NCBI RefSeq assembly: GCF_023017165.1
Contig: NZ_JALKBW010000001.1
Span: forward strand, 930,001-994,000
Direction: 5' to 3'
DNA from: Gordonia alkaliphila
GTDB taxonomy: Bacteria > Actinomycetota > Actinomycetes > Mycobacteriales > Mycobacteriaceae
DNA length: 64,000 nt
Shown: positions 17,719 to 27,042 of the stretch, in pieces
How positions within the stretch are numbered: position 1 is the stretch's first letter
Layout of the letters: every line of letters begins with the position of its first letter
Translations under genes and position numbers: made by a program
Notes under the pieces: generated by a model
Seen by the model: only the letters and a program-made list of their open reading frames with translations
Database searches by the model: none
Told to the model about the DNA's origin: nothing

Positions 17719-18855
17719 CTAGTCGCCGGTGACCACGGTGAGCGGATCGGCGTAGACCGCCGCCAGCGCCACCGCGATCGGCGCCGCATCGGTGACGTGC
17801 AGCCCGAATCGGGTCGGCGTGATCTCCCTCGGCTCGCGCGTGGCGGTCGCGGCGTCGAACGCCGCCTGCACCGGGGCCAGACCACGCGGATGGTCCGTGA
17901 ACGCCTGTCCCGCAACGATCACCGAGTCCGGGTTGATCACGTCACGCATCGACGCCACCGCCTGCCCCAGGGCCGAAGCCCGCGCATCGACGAGCGCCCG
18001 GTCGTCGTCCGCCGTGCCGAGCCGCTGCGCCGCCGCCTTGAGCGCCGACGAGCCGACCACCGACTGCAGCGGTGCCACCGGCGCTTCGCTGAGCGGGCCG
18101 GGCACCACCAGCAGCCCCGCGATCGAACCGGCGCCGCGCGTGGGCTGGTGCACCTGGTCGTTGATGATCATCGCCATGCCGACGGTCTCCCGGGCGTAGA
18201 AGAACAGCGCGGCACCGTGCGGCTCCACCTCCCCGCCGAGGAGCAGTTCGGCCGCGGCCATCGCCTGCACGTGCTCGGACACCGTCACCGGAACGCCCAG
18301 TGCCGCATGCAGATTCGGTCCCAGCTTCTGATCGCGCCAGCCCAGGATCGGGTGATCGGCCACCCCGGTCTCGGCGTCGACCGCACCGCCCAGCGCCGCC
18401 CCGGCCCACAGCAGCCGCCGACCGGAGAACCGCGCCGCGAGCTCGGCGAGCTGCCCGCACAACCGCTCCACCGCGGCTTCCGCGGACACCCCGGCGAGAT
18501 CCTGGGTGGCGATGGCGTGGCTGTACAGGGTGCGGCCGCCGAGGTCGGCGATCACCAGCGTCGTCCGTCGGGCACCGACGTGCATGCCGGCCACACAGAA
18601 CTGGTCGCGGTCGAGCGTGATCGGCACCTTCGGGCGGCCGACGCCGCGGCTGTCGTGCAGATCGGGCCGCTCCTGCACCAGGCCCGACGCAGCCAGCGCC
18701 ACCACCTGGCGGTTCACCGTCGCGACCGAGAGGCCGGTGCGCGCGGCGATCTGGTCGCGGACCGACGGCCCGCCCACGCGAATCGCGTTGAGCACTAAGC
18801 TCGACGGCGCCGTCCCGACGCGCAGCTGTGCCGCGACCACTCCGCTGGCGCTCAT
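17719..18855 (-). CDS. ROK-family transcriptional regulator
   Basis: A 378-residue protein: an N-terminal winged helix (SVRDQIAARTGLSVATVNRQVVALAASGLV), a GVGRPKVPITLD linker, then a ROK/actin-like ATPase fold (VAGMHVGARRTTLVIADLGG, GRRLLWAGAALGGAVD, GAGSIAGLLVVPGPL). ROK regulators sense sugars or sugar phosphates. It is divergent from the SDR gene at 18911, with 55 bases between starts, as M. tuberculosis Rv0485 is from Rv0484c (from memory). The ATG at 18855 was preferred over one at 18930, which lies inside the divergent gene. Confidence 0.85.
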   Translation of the reverse strand: MSASGVVAAQLRVGTAPSSLVLNAIRVGGPSVRDQIAARTGLSVATVNRQVVALAASGLVQERPDLHDSRGVGRPKVPITLDRDQFCVAGMHVGARRTTLVIADLGGRTLYSHAIATQDLAGVSAEAAVERLCGQLAELAARFSGRRLLWAGAALGGAVDAETGVADHPILGWRDQKLGPNLHAALGVPVTVSEHVQAMAAAELLLGGEVEPHGAALFFYARETVGMAMIINDQVHQPTRGAGSIAGLLVVPGPLSEAPVAPLQSVVGSSALKAAAQRLGTADDDRALVDARASALGQAVASMRDVINPDSVIVAGQAFTDHPRGLAPVQAAFDAATATREPREITPTRFGLHVTDAAPIAVALAAVYADPLTVVTGD

Positions 18856-18910
18856 GGCGTCGAATCTAGCAGCCGCACCCGGCGTAGATCGGCGTCTTAG
18901 ACTGGTGGGC

Positions 18911-19678
18911 ATGACGAACTCGGGCAGCACGGAAGCAGTTCAGAGCAACGGGAAGGTCGCCGTGGTGACCGGTGCCAGCTCGGGCATCGGCGCGGCGAGC
19001 GCCCGCGCCCTGGCCGCCGCCGGCTACTCGGTGGTGATCGGCGCCCGTCGTGTCGACCGCATCGACGCACTCGCGGACGAGATCGGCGGCCGCGCAATGT
19101 ATTTGGACGTAGCCGACCCCGCTTCGGTGGAACGCTTCGCGGCCACCCTCGAACGCGTCGATGTCCTGGTGAACAACGCCGGCGGCGCGAAGGGCCTCGC
19201 CCCCGTCGCGGAGGCGAACCTCGACGACTGGCGCTGGATGTGGGAGACCAACGTCGTCGGCACGCTGCGCATCACGAAGGCGCTCCTGCCCGCGCTGATC
19301 GCCTCGGGCGATGGACTGATCGTCACCATCACCTCGATCGCCGCGCTCGACGTCTACGACAACGGCGCCGGCTACACCGCCGCCAAGCACGCCCAGAGCG
19401 TGCTGCACCGCACCCTGCGTCCGGAGCTGCTCGGCCAGCCCGTGCGGCTCACCGAGATCTGCCCCGGCATGGTCGAAACCGAGTTCTCCCTGGTCCGGTT
19501 CGACGGCGACGCCGAGCGCGCCGGGCACGTCTACGACGGCCTGACCCCGCTCACCGCCGACGACGTCGCCGAGGTCATCGCCTTCGTCGCGTCGCGGCCA
19601 CCGCACGTGAACCTGGACCGCATCGTGCTGATGCCGCGCGATCAGGTGGACGCGCGCCGCAACCTCCGCACCGGATAG
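18911..19678 (+). CDS. SDR family NAD(P)-dependent oxidoreductase (Rv0484c-like)
   Basis: A 255-residue classical short-chain dehydrogenase. Motifs in order: the Rossmann glycine motif TGASSGIG, NNAGGAKGL, catalytic Ser in ITSIAALDVYD, and the YTAAKHA (YxxxK) pair. The substrate is unknown; classical SDRs of this type often act on acyl, sugar or steroid alcohols. It is divergent from the ROK regulator, which probably controls it. A hairpin follows at 19683-19716. Confidence 0.9.
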   Translation: MTNSGSTEAVQSNGKVAVVTGASSGIGAASARALAAAGYSVVIGARRVDRIDALADEIGGRAMYLDVADPASVERFAATLERVDVLVNNAGGAKGLAPVAEANLDDWRWMWETNVVGTLRITKALLPALIASGDGLIVTITSIAALDVYDNGAGYTAAKHAQSVLHRTLRPELLGQPVRLTEICPGMVETEFSLVRFDGDAERAGHVYDGLTPLTADDVAEVIAFVASRPPHVNLDRIVLMPRDQVDARRNLRTG

Positions 19679-19682
19679 CGGC

Positions 19683-19716
19683 ACGGGCCGGCACACACTC
19701 CAGTGTGCAGGCCCGT
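19683..19716 (+). terminator. Hairpin downstream of the SDR gene
   Basis: Outer arms ACGGGCC (19683-19689) and GGCCCGT (19710-19716) enclose an inner GCACAC/GTGTGC stem, 4 bases after the SDR stop. It is a likely terminator separating the SDR gene from the sigma factor gene. Confidence 0.6.
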
Positions 19717-19827
19717 AGCACTGCCTTCTCGGCCGAATTGTCAACGGTTCCGTGCACATTCAACGCGCTTTCCACAGACCCGAAAAAATCGACTTTCCCG
19801 GCCCCCACCTGCATTTACTGTTCTCGC

Positions 19828-20394
19828 ATGACATGGGGGATGTTAGAACTGGTCAGCGATGCCGATCTGTTGCTCGCGGGGGCGCGGGACGACAAGTCAG
19901 CCTTCGGAGCGTTGTTCGCCAGACACGAGAAATACCTGTACGCCGTCGCGCTGCGCACCACCGGCGACCCGGAAGACGCTGCCGACGCCCTGCAGGACGC
20001 TTACCTCTCGATCATGCGGACAGCGGTCGGATTCCGGGCGGACGCGTCGGTGCAGTGCTGGATGCACCGGATCGTCGTGAACGCCGCGTTCGATCGGATC
20101 CGACGGCGCAAACACCACGACACCCGGCCGCTTCCCGAGTCCGACGACGCGCTCCCCGACCACGGGGAGGACGACTTCACCGACACCGTCGATCTGCGCC
20201 TGTCGATCGGCCGCGCTCTCGACGTGCTGCCAGCCGACCAACGGGCGGCCATCATCGCCATCGACTTCGAGGGCCGCTCCGTCGGCGAGACCGCTCGTGC
20301 CCTCGGCGTCGCACCCGGCACCGTCAAGAGCCGCTGCCACCGCGGTCGCCACAAACTGGCCCTGGTCCTCGGCCACCTCCGCGAACTCGACTGA
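19828..20394 (+). CDS. ECF-type RNA polymerase sigma factor (SigM-like)
   Basis: A 188-residue ECF sigma factor. Region 2 (about 13-80) reads DDKSAFGALFARHEKYLYAVALRTTGDPEDAADALQ in pieces typical of sigma-70 region 2, with a WMHRIVVNAAFDRIRRRK end. Region 4 (about 125-180) has LPADQRAAIIAIDFEGRSVGETARALGVAPGTVKSR. It directs RNA polymerase to a stress-specific promoter set. No anti-sigma gene is beside it (deoC is convergent), so control is not visible. An ATG at 19840 is the alternative start. The 149-base upstream gap is AT-richer than its surroundings and likely holds its promoter. Confidence 0.88.
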   Translation: MTWGMLELVSDADLLLAGARDDKSAFGALFARHEKYLYAVALRTTGDPEDAADALQDAYLSIMRTAVGFRADASVQCWMHRIVVNAAFDRIRRRKHHDTRPLPESDDALPDHGEDDFTDTVDLRLSIGRALDVLPADQRAAIIAIDFEGRSVGETARALGVAPGTVKSRCHRGRHKLALVLGHLRELD

Positions 20395-20419
20395 CCGCGG
20401 CACGCGCTCGGGAGAGTGC

Positions 20420-21094
20420 CTACTCGGGGAAGCCGTCGAGCACGGCGGCGGTGCCGGACAGGCCGAGGCGGTTGGCGCCGGCAGCGATGAGCTCGGCGGC
20501 GAACTCGGCGGTCCGGATGCCGCCGGAGGCCTTGACGCCCACGCGGTCGCCGACGGCCGCACGCATCACGCGCACCGCCTCCACGCTCGCACCGCCGGCC
20601 GGGTGGAAGCCGGTGGAGGTCTTCACGAAGTCGGCCCCGGCACTGGCCGCCTGCCGACACACTTGCGCCAGCCCCTCCGCGCCGATGGTCTCCAGCAGCA
20701 CCGCCGACTCGACGATCACTTTGAGGACCGCGTCCCCGGCGCCCTCGCGCACGGTGATCACGTCGGCGAAGATCTCGTCGTAGCGGCCCGCCACGGCGGC
20801 CCCGACGTCGATCACCATGTCGATCTCGGCGGCGCCGGAGTCGACGGCCAGGCGCGCCTCGGCGGCCTTGACCAGCGAATGGTGCTTGCCCGACGGGAAC
20901 CCGACGACGGCACAGGTCTTCTGCGCACCCGAATTCACCGGCAGCATCGACGGCGACAGGCACACCGCGTACGTGCCCAGCTCCGCGGCTTCGGCGAGCG
21001 TGGCCGCCACGTCCTCGCGGGTGGCCTCCGGCTTGAGCAGGGTGTGGTCGACGAGGGCCGCCACGTCGGCCCGGCGCAGGTTGGTTTCAGTCAC
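20420..21094 (-). CDS. deoC: Deoxyribose-phosphate aldolase
   Basis: A 224-residue class I aldolase of the DERA family. Motifs are [34 protein letters not shown], the Schiff-base lysine in DFVKTSTGF, and [11 protein letters not shown] with the helper lysine. It splits 2-deoxyribose-5-phosphate into glyceraldehyde-3-phosphate and acetaldehyde, in deoxynucleoside salvage. The GTG at 21094 gives the family length. It is divergent from purU with 27 bases between starts, so the two promoters overlap. Confidence 0.94.
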   Translation of the reverse strand: MTETNLRRADVAALVDHTLLKPEATREDVAATLAEAAELGTYAVCLSPSMLPVNSGAQKTCAVVGFPSGKHHSLVKAAEARLAVDSGAAEIDMVIDVGAAVAGRYDEIFADVITVREGAGDAVLKVIVESAVLLETIGAEGLAQVCRQAASAGADFVKTSTGFHPAGGASVEAVRVMRAAVGDRVGVKASGGIRTAEFAAELIAAGANRLGLSGTAAVLDGFPE

Positions 21095-21121
21095 ACCAAC
21101 GAGCTTGGCACACTGGACCCT

Positions 21122-22027
21122 GTGACCGAGTCCGAGACCTCCCGCCGCCCCGACGATGGACGCAGCTTCGTGCTCACCCTGGGCTGCCCCGACCGCACCG
21201 GTATCGTCGCCGCCATCTCCGGTTTCATCGCCGACATCGGCGGCTGGATCACCGAGGCGGCCTACCACTCCGACGAGACCTCGGGCTGGTTCTTCACCCG
21301 CCAGGCAGTGCGCGCCGACAGTGTCGATCTCACCGTCGACGAGATCCGCGAACGCTTCACCCGCGTGGTCGACGAGGCACTCGGCCCGGAGAGCGAGTGG
21401 CAGCTCAGCGACACCAGCACGCCCAAGACCGCGGTGCTGCTGGTCAGCAAGGACAGCCACTGCCTCACCGACCTCCTCGCGCGCGCCGAACGCGGTGAAC
21501 TCCCCGCGCAGATCTCCGCGGTGATCGGCAACCATCGCGACCTGGAGTCGTTGACCACCCGCTTCGGCATCCCGTTCCACCACGTGCCGTTCCCGGCCGG
21601 CGACCCCGACGGCAAGGCCGCCGCGTTCGACGAGGTCCGCCGCATCGTCGACGGCTACCAGCCGGACGCCATCGTGCTGGCGCGCTTCATGCAGATCCTG
21701 CCCGCGCAGCTGTGCGAAGCGTGGGCCGGGCGCGCCATCAACATCCACCACAGCTTCCTGCCGAGCTTCATCGGCGCGCGGCCGTACCACCAGGCCTTCG
21801 ACCGTGGCGTGAAACTGATCGGCGCCACCTGCCACTACGTCACCGCCGACCTCGACGCCGGCCCGATCATCGAGCAGGACGTGGGCCGCATCAACCACGA
21901 CCAGACGCCCGCCGACATGGTCCGCCAGGGTCGCGACATCGAGACGCTGGTGCTCTCCCGCGGCGTCCGGTGGCACCTCGAGGACCGGGTCCTGGTGCAC
22001 GGACGCAAGACCGTCGTCTTCGCCTGA
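21122..22027 (+). CDS. purU: Formyltetrahydrofolate deformylase
   Basis: A 301-residue protein: an N-terminal ACT domain ([21 protein letters not shown]) and a C-terminal formyltransferase-fold domain with [35 protein letters not shown] and [20 protein letters not shown]. The catalytic Asn/His/Asp set (N, H in INIHHS; D in TADLDAGP) is present. PurU frees formate from 10-formyl-THF, balancing one-carbon units for purine and methionine synthesis; the ACT domain senses Met/Gly. GTG start. It is an insertion relative to the M. tuberculosis gene order in this region. Confidence 0.94.
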   Translation: MTESETSRRPDDGRSFVLTLGCPDRTGIVAAISGFIADIGGWITEAAYHSDETSGWFFTRQAVRADSVDLTVDEIRERFTRVVDEALGPESEWQLSDTSTPKTAVLLVSKDSHCLTDLLARAERGELPAQISAVIGNHRDLESLTTRFGIPFHHVPFPAGDPDGKAAAFDEVRRIVDGYQPDAIVLARFMQILPAQLCEAWAGRAINIHHSFLPSFIGARPYHQAFDRGVKLIGATCHYVTADLDAGPIIEQDVGRINHDQTPADMVRQGRDIETLVLSRGVRWHLEDRVLVHGRKTVVFA

Positions 22028-22046
22028 GCCGCCCGGGCCCAGCCGA

Positions 22047-23144
22047 CTACGTGCAGGTGGTCTGCCCGCCGGTCACCGCGGAGGCCGCCTGCAGATTCAC
22101 GTCCTGACCGGAGAAGGTGACCTCGATGCCGCGGTCGGACACCTTCAGGTCGTCCACCGAGATCTCGGCGAACAGCGGGCCGAGCATCGCGTCGGTCACC
22201 TGGTCGACCATCTCCTGGGCGAAGTCGTTGGGCAGTCCGATCCCGAACGCCGTGGTCTCCTCCACGCGGAACTCCACCTTGCCGTCGACCTGCGTCGGCC
22301 TGATCACCACGGTGGCCGGGACCGAGAAGAAGGCCACCGGATAGCTCGCGTCGATCGTCATGGTGCCGTCGGCGTTGCCGGTGACCGACTGGATCTCCGC
22401 CCCGCTCGTCTGCTGGCCCGACCCGTTGTCGGCGGCCATCTCCTGCACGCGGTCGTACGGGATGAAGGCGCTGCCGCGCAGGCTCTTCACCGACCGGCCG
22501 TCGCGCGCGACGTCGTCGGCGCGGGCGTGCAGCCGCATGGCCGTGCCCGACGACGAATCGTTGGTGTCGATCTGCACCCACGCCACCGAACCGGTGAACC
22601 ACGCCGCCAGCATCGGGCCGCGCGGGACCGACACCGACGTCGACGTCCCGGTGAGGTTGCCGAACGCGTCCTCCAGGCAGCCGGTGACACGGTTGCGCAC
22701 GTACAGCTCGGTGCTGACGCCGGCGATGATCACCAGCAGCACCAGCGCGGTGGCGACCAGTCCGATGGTGCGGCCGCGGCTCTTACCGAGGCGACTGCGT
22801 CGCGGGCTGGAGCGCACGACGGTCGACGACGGGCCGCTCGCCTGCGCGAACTCCTCGAACTCCCCGGCCCCGAGATCTGCGGCCGGCATCTGCTGCGTCA
22901 CCGGGCGGGTGCCCGGCAGGCCGACCGCGGGCGGCGGCGGAACCACCGGCAGGGAGTCGGTGGTCGGTTCGCTGAGCGACGTCGTCGGCTCGGAACCCGC
23001 CGACACCGGGTTCTCGGCCTCGGCGGTCTCCGCCGCCGCACTCTCGGGCGCGGGGATCTCGACGTCCGACGCAGCGGCGTCCGACGCAGCGGCGTCGGGC
23101 GTCTCGGCGTCGGGCTTGTCGGCGTCCGGCTTCTCGTCGCTCAT
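22047..23144 (-). CDS. Membrane-anchored DUF2993 (LmeA-like) protein, Rv0479c-like
   Basis: A 365-residue protein. The first ~125 residues are acidic and Pro/Ala/Glu-rich with a repeat AASDAAASD, probably disordered. One membrane helix follows ([22 protein letters not shown]), then an extracytoplasmic DUF2993 domain ([18 protein letters not shown] to the end, [20 protein letters not shown]). DUF2993 proteins of mycobacteria include LmeA, which is needed for lipomannan maturation; this one probably binds envelope lipids. It starts 6 bases after the amidohydrolase gene, so the two are coupled. Confidence 0.82.
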   Translation of the reverse strand: MSDEKPDADKPDAETPDAAASDAAASDVEIPAPESAAAETAEAENPVSAGSEPTTSLSEPTTDSLPVVPPPPAVGLPGTRPVTQQMPAADLGAGEFEEFAQASGPSSTVVRSSPRRSRLGKSRGRTIGLVATALVLLVIIAGVSTELYVRNRVTGCLEDAFGNLTGTSTSVSVPRGPMLAAWFTGSVAWVQIDTNDSSSGTAMRLHARADDVARDGRSVKSLRGSAFIPYDRVQEMAADNGSGQQTSGAEIQSVTGNADGTMTIDASYPVAFFSVPATVVIRPTQVDGKVEFRVEETTAFGIGLPNDFAQEMVDQVTDAMLGPLFAEISVDDLKVSDRGIEVTFSGQDVNLQAASAVTGGQTTCT

Positions 23145-23150
23145 GGACCT

Positions 23151-23966
23151 CTAGTCGTTCGGGTGGGATCGGGGGATGTCGCGCTGGTTGGTCAGCACCG
23201 CCGACGCCGTACGCGCCGTCCCGATCGTGGACAGATCTACGTCATGAACACCCAGCTGCGGCCCGGCACCATGATCTGCGATCACGCTACCGAACGGATC
23301 TGTGAGTCGGCTATGGCCGATCCCGGTGGGAGCCCGTGAATTTCGGAGTTCCGGGTCGTCGGGCAGCGCCTGTCCGACGGCGGCGACCACGGTGGCGCTG
23401 TCCAGGGCGCGCGCCGCAGCCAACAGTCGCCACTGCTCCAGTTTACCCGGGCCCCTGCCCCACGACGCCGGGACGGCGATCAGCTCCGCACCCCGCCGCG
23501 CCAACTCCACGAACAGCGTGGGAAAGCGAATGTCGTAGCAGGTGGCGACACCGATCCGGTGTCCGGCGACGTCCACCACCACCGGCTCGTCGCCGGGCGC
23601 GACGGTCGCCGACTCGGCGAACCCGAAGGCGTCATACAGGTGGATCTTGTCGTAGCCGCGCACCGGTTCGCCGGGCACCGCGATCACCAGGGTGTTGCGG
23701 ACCCGGCCGTCGTCGGCCGGGGTGAACATGCCCGCGATCACCGCGACCCCGGTGTCCGCGGCCACCTCGGCCACTCCGCGGGCCCACGGGCCGTCGAGCG
23801 GCTCCGCCACAGGGGCCAACGGCACGCCGAAGCGGCACATCATGGCCTCCGGGAAGATCACCAGGTCCGCGTCCTGCGCGGCGGCGTCGCGAGTCCACGC
23901 CCCGAGCAACTCGAGGTTCGCCGCCGGGTCGGTACCCGAATTGCACTGCGCCATCGCAATTCTCAT
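23151..23966 (-). CDS. Nitrilase-superfamily amidohydrolase, Rv0480c-like
   Basis: A 271-residue carbon-nitrogen hydrolase with the Glu-Lys-Cys triad: Glu in LVIFPEAMMC, Lys in RGYDKIHLYDAFG, Cys in GVATCYDIRFP. Family length and the C-terminal GHSRLTDPFG segment fit the omega-amidase/Nit branch, which cleaves small amides or damaged metabolites such as deaminated glutathione. The ATG at 23966 has an AAGGAGGAGC ribosome binding site. Gene order with the DUF2993 gene matches Rv0479c-Rv0480c (from memory). Confidence 0.9.
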   Translation of the reverse strand: MRIAMAQCNSGTDPAANLELLGAWTRDAAAQDADLVIFPEAMMCRFGVPLAPVAEPLDGPWARGVAEVAADTGVAVIAGMFTPADDGRVRNTLVIAVPGEPVRGYDKIHLYDAFGFAESATVAPGDEPVVVDVAGHRIGVATCYDIRFPTLFVELARRGAELIAVPASWGRGPGKLEQWRLLAAARALDSATVVAAVGQALPDDPELRNSRAPTGIGHSRLTDPFGSVIADHGAGPQLGVHDVDLSTIGTARTASAVLTNQRDIPRSHPND

Positions 23967-24135
23967 CGCCGCTCCTCCTTCGCCGGGCTCGGGGCGCCCG
24001 CTTCTTCCAGAGTTACACACCCGCGGACCCCGATGCCCGCCGCCAACCGCGAAGGGCGCCGCGAAACCGACGCGCTTGGTGTGCTGTGACCACCAAGTGC
24101 AACAGTCTCGCGGACGCCCTCGGCGAATCGGTCCG

Positions 24136-24903
24136 TCACGTACTCGGCGCGACCGCAGACCAGGGCACGGTGAGCAGATTGTCCACGCTGCGGCCCCGGC
24201 GAATCCGCACCGGAACGCCTTCGGCGCGCAGCATCGCCAGCGCCACGCGCCAGCGCTCCCGGGGCCCGAAGGGCGCGTGCCCGGCGGCGTGGTCCCAGCA
24301 GCGGTCGGCGGCCTCGATCAGGGCGTGCACCGGCTCCCCCGGGACGTTCCGGTGGATCAGGGCCTTCGGGAGGCGCGGCGCCAGATCGGACGGGCGATCA
24401 CTGTGCGTCGGCGCCCACGACATGGTGAACTCCAGCGGCCCGTGCGCATCCAGCAGCACCCAGCAGGCGCGGCGCCCGATCTCGTCGCAGGTGCCCTCCA
24501 CCAGGAACCCGCCCGGGGCCAGGCCGCCGCAGAGCTGCGTCCACGCCGCGGCCACCTCGTCCTCGTCGTATTGCCGGAGCACGTTGAACGCGCGCACCAG
24601 ATCCGGCCGCAGCCCGGCCAGCTCGAAGCCGCCGAGCGCGAACCGGACGCCGGGCGACGGCGGCGCCAACCGGTCCGGGTCGATCTCCAGCCCCACCAGC
24701 TGTACGCGCGGATCCACCGCGCGCAGTCGGGCGGCCAGTTCCAGCGCGGTGTCCGGGCGGGCGCCGTACCCGAGGTCGACGGCGAGCGGCGCGGCCGCGT
24801 GCGTCAGGACGGAGCGGATCCGCGGGTCGGCGCAGATCCACCGATCCACCCGCCGGAGGCGGTTGAGGTTGGTGGTGCCGCGGGTGATGCGGCCGATCGG
24901 CAC
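24136..24903 (-). CDS. Class I SAM-dependent methyltransferase-like protein
   Basis: A 255-residue protein with a methyltransferase-type Rossmann fold: motif I APLAVDLGYGARPDTALELA, a motif II acidic residue in VQLVGLEIDP, and motif IV/V LRPDLVRAFNVLRQY with GGLAPGGFLVEGT. The substrate is not recognisable. It lies 3 bases after the DUF2505 gene on the same strand and may share its transcript. The 169-base gap 23967-24135 shows no gene or clear signal. Confidence 0.72.
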   Translation of the reverse strand: MPIGRITRGTTNLNRLRRVDRWICADPRIRSVLTHAAAPLAVDLGYGARPDTALELAARLRAVDPRVQLVGLEIDPDRLAPPSPGVRFALGGFELAGLRPDLVRAFNVLRQYDEDEVAAAWTQLCGGLAPGGFLVEGTCDEIGRRACWVLLDAHGPLEFTMSWAPTHSDRPSDLAPRLPKALIHRNVPGEPVHALIEAADRCWDHAAGHAPFGPRERWRVALAMLRAEGVPVRIRRGRSVDNLLTVPWSAVAPST

Positions 24904-24906
24904 GGG

Positions 24907-25419
24907 CTAGAGGAGGTGCTTGCCCACCCAGTGCTGGCTGTATTCGGCCTCCGCACGGAACAGGTCCACCAGGTTGACGAGCATCAGCTGCTCCAGCGTG
25001 CCGTTGACGAACGGCAGGAAGACCTTCACCTCGGTGGTCTTGCGCAGGGTGCTTCCGGTCTCGGTGTCGGTGAGGATCTGTTCGCCGTTCAGCGAACCCG
25101 GGCCGGCCGGGATCGACGCCGTGTACGTGCCCTCGGTGGCCGCCGTGTCGAAGGCGCCGAGCGTCTCCACGCGGGTGATCATCATGTCCTTGCGCATCAC
25201 GGTCTGCGCCACCGGCGGCAGCATGTCGCGCGGGATGGCCTGCTTGAGGACCACGCGCATGCCGTTTGGCCCGGCGGTGAACTCGTCGAGCTCGGAGACC
25301 GGGGTCAGCATGCGGAAACCGTCAACGAGGTCCTGCCAGTACTGCCGTTCCATCTGCGCTTCGTAGAACTTCTCCGCGGGGAACTTGAACCGCGCCGAAT
25401 AGCTGAGCCGTCGTGCCAT
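24907..25419 (-). CDS. DUF2505 domain protein
   Basis: A 170-residue protein of the DUF2505 family (RLSYSARFKFPAEKFYEAQM, YWQDLVDGF, a VFLPFVNGTLEQLML stretch and a C-terminal helix FRAEAEYSQHWV). The fold is START/SRPBCC-like, suggesting a lipid or other hydrophobic ligand, but function is unknown. A second member lies directly upstream at 25435, so the two are a tandem pair; M. tuberculosis has Rv0481c in this place (from memory). Confidence 0.8.
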   Translation of the reverse strand: MARRLSYSARFKFPAEKFYEAQMERQYWQDLVDGFRMLTPVSELDEFTAGPNGMRVVLKQAIPRDMLPPVAQTVMRKDMMITRVETLGAFDTAATEGTYTASIPAGPGSLNGEQILTDTETGSTLRKTTEVKVFLPFVNGTLEQLMLVNLVDLFRAEAEYSQHWVGKHLL

Positions 25420-25434
25420 GGGGATCGAGGGTAA

Positions 25435-25932
25435 TTACTGACCCGCGCCCTGCACAAGCTCGATGGTGGCATCACGCTCGGCGTCGAGCAGGTGCTTCAC
25501 CTGGTCGATGATCGCGCGCTCGATCTTGCCGCCGACGAACGGGATGTTCACCGCGCAGTTGCCGTGGTAGTCGGCGGTGGCCGAATCGCCCATGATCATG
25601 ATGTCGCCGTGGATCTTGGCGGGCGAGCCGGACACCGACGCCTCCATCTGGCCGATGATGGTGGCACCGCTGTTGACGAACTCGATGGTGCGCGGGATCT
25701 CGACGTCGCCGGGCCGCACCGCGGTGACCACCGACGGCAGGTTCTCCGCGCCGACGCCCTGCTTGGTGGTGACGGTGACGCGGTCGCCGTCGTGGGCGAA
25801 GGACACCAGGCTGCCGTGCTCGGCGTTGGTGCGTTCGATCAGGTCGCGCCAGTACTGCTCGCTGCTGAGCCGCGTCCACAGTGTCGCCACGGAGAACGGG
25901 TAGCTGACCGAATGCTCGAAGTTGCTCGCCAT
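25435..25932 (-). CDS. DUF2505 domain protein, Rv0481c-like
   Basis: A 165-residue paralogue of the downstream DUF2505 protein: FEHSVSYPFSVATLWTRLSS, QYWRDLIERTNAEHG, and NIPFVGGKIERAIIDQVKHL. The ATG at 25932 was chosen (MASNFEHS); an ATG at 25971 would run into murB on the other strand. It is divergent from murB, with 24 bases between starts. Gap to the second copy is 15 bases. Confidence 0.82.
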   Translation of the reverse strand: MASNFEHSVSYPFSVATLWTRLSSEQYWRDLIERTNAEHGSLVSFAHDGDRVTVTTKQGVGAENLPSVVTAVRPGDVEIPRTIEFVNSGATIIGQMEASVSGSPAKIHGDIMIMGDSATADYHGNCAVNIPFVGGKIERAIIDQVKHLLDAERDATIELVQGAGQ

Positions 25933-25956
25933 GGCGTTCAGGCTACCGTTAACCGG

Positions 25957-27042
25957 GTGAGCAATCCGCAACCGACCGGTGTCCGCCTGGCCGATTTCAC
26001 GACGCTGCGCCTGGGCGGCCCGGCCCGCGCCCTGCGTCGCTGCCCGGACGCCGAATCTCTCATCGCGGCGGTCACCGAATGCGACCGCGCCGGCGAGCCG
26101 GTGCTGCTGATCGGCGGCGGATCCAATCTCGTGATCAGCGACGACGGGTTCGACGGCACCGCCGTGACCGTCGAGTCCAGCGGCTGGGAGTACGGCACCG
26201 ATCTACGCGACGGCGTCGCCACCTCGTATGTGACCGCCGAGGCCGGCACCGACTGGGACACGCTGGTGGCGGCGACCGTGGCCGACGGCTACGGCGGCCT
26301 CGAATGCCTGTCCGGCATCCCGGGCGCGGCCGGCACGACGCCGGTGCAGAACGTGGGCGCCTACGGCGTGGAAGTGGCCGACGTCCTGCGCGGCGTCCGA
26401 CTCCTCGACCGCGCGGGCGGCGAAGTGTCGTGGGTGGACCCGTCGTGGCTGCAGCTGGCCTATCGCACCAGCCGCCTCAAGGGGCACGACGACCATGTGG
26501 TCCTCGGGGTGTCGTTCTGGCTGAACGACGACGCCGTCTCCGCTCCCATCGCCTACCGCGAACTGGCCCGCGAACTCGGCGTGGAGCCCGGCCAACGCGC
26601 CGACGCCGCCCTGGTCCGCGCACGCGTCCTCGGGCTGCGCGCGGGCAAGGGCATGGTCCTCGACCCCGCCGACCACGACACCTGGAGCGCAGGCAGCTTC
26701 TTCACCAACCCGATCGTGCCGGCCGCCGACCTGCCCGACATCCTGGCGCGCATCGCCGCCCGCGTGGGCGCGGAGACGTCGGTGCCGCAGTTCCCGGCCG
26801 ACGGCGGCGTGAAGCTGTCCGCGGGCTGGCTGATCGAACGCGCCGGCTTCGTGCGCGGCTTCCCGGGCGACGACGCCCCGGCTCGCCTGTCGACCAAGCA
26901 CACGCTGGCCCTGACCAACCGCGGCAGCGCCACCACCGCCGACCTGGTCGCGTTGGCGACGACGGTGCGCGACGGCGTGCGCGATGCCTTCGGCGTGCAG
27001 CTGCACCCGGAACCGGTCTTCGTGGGCTGCGCGCTGGGTTAA
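25957..27042 (+). CDS. murB: UDP-N-acetylmuramate dehydrogenase (UDP-N-acetylenolpyruvoylglucosamine reductase)
   Basis: A 361-residue FAD enzyme. Motifs are TTLRLGGPARAL, GEPVLLIGGGSNLVISD (FAD), GLECLSGIPGAAGTTPVQNVGAYG, YRTSRLKG (substrate Arg), SAGSFFTNP with the proton-donor Ser, and LHPEPVFVG with the C-terminal Glu. It reduces UDP-GlcNAc-enolpyruvate to UDP-MurNAc in peptidoglycan synthesis. GTG start. Its stop overlaps the intact-frame stop of the convergent hydrolase by 4 bases. Confidence 0.95.
   Translation: MSNPQPTGVRLADFTTLRLGGPARALRRCPDAESLIAAVTECDRAGEPVLLIGGGSNLVISDDGFDGTAVTVESSGWEYGTDLRDGVATSYVTAEAGTDWDTLVAATVADGYGGLECLSGIPGAAGTTPVQNVGAYGVEVADVLRGVRLLDRAGGEVSWVDPSWLQLAYRTSRLKGHDDHVVLGVSFWLNDDAVSAPIAYRELARELGVEPGQRADAALVRARVLGLRAGKGMVLDPADHDTWSAGSFFTNPIVPAADLPDILARIAARVGAETSVPQFPADGGVKLSAGWLIERAGFVRGFPGDDAPARLSTKHTLALTNRGSATTADLVALATTVRDGVRDAFGVQLHPEPVFVGCALG

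Noticed and set aside
26702..27038. Extension of the alpha/beta hydrolase into murB
   Set aside because: This tail is antisense to murB and unlike any hydrolase. One added base restores a proper end at 27039.
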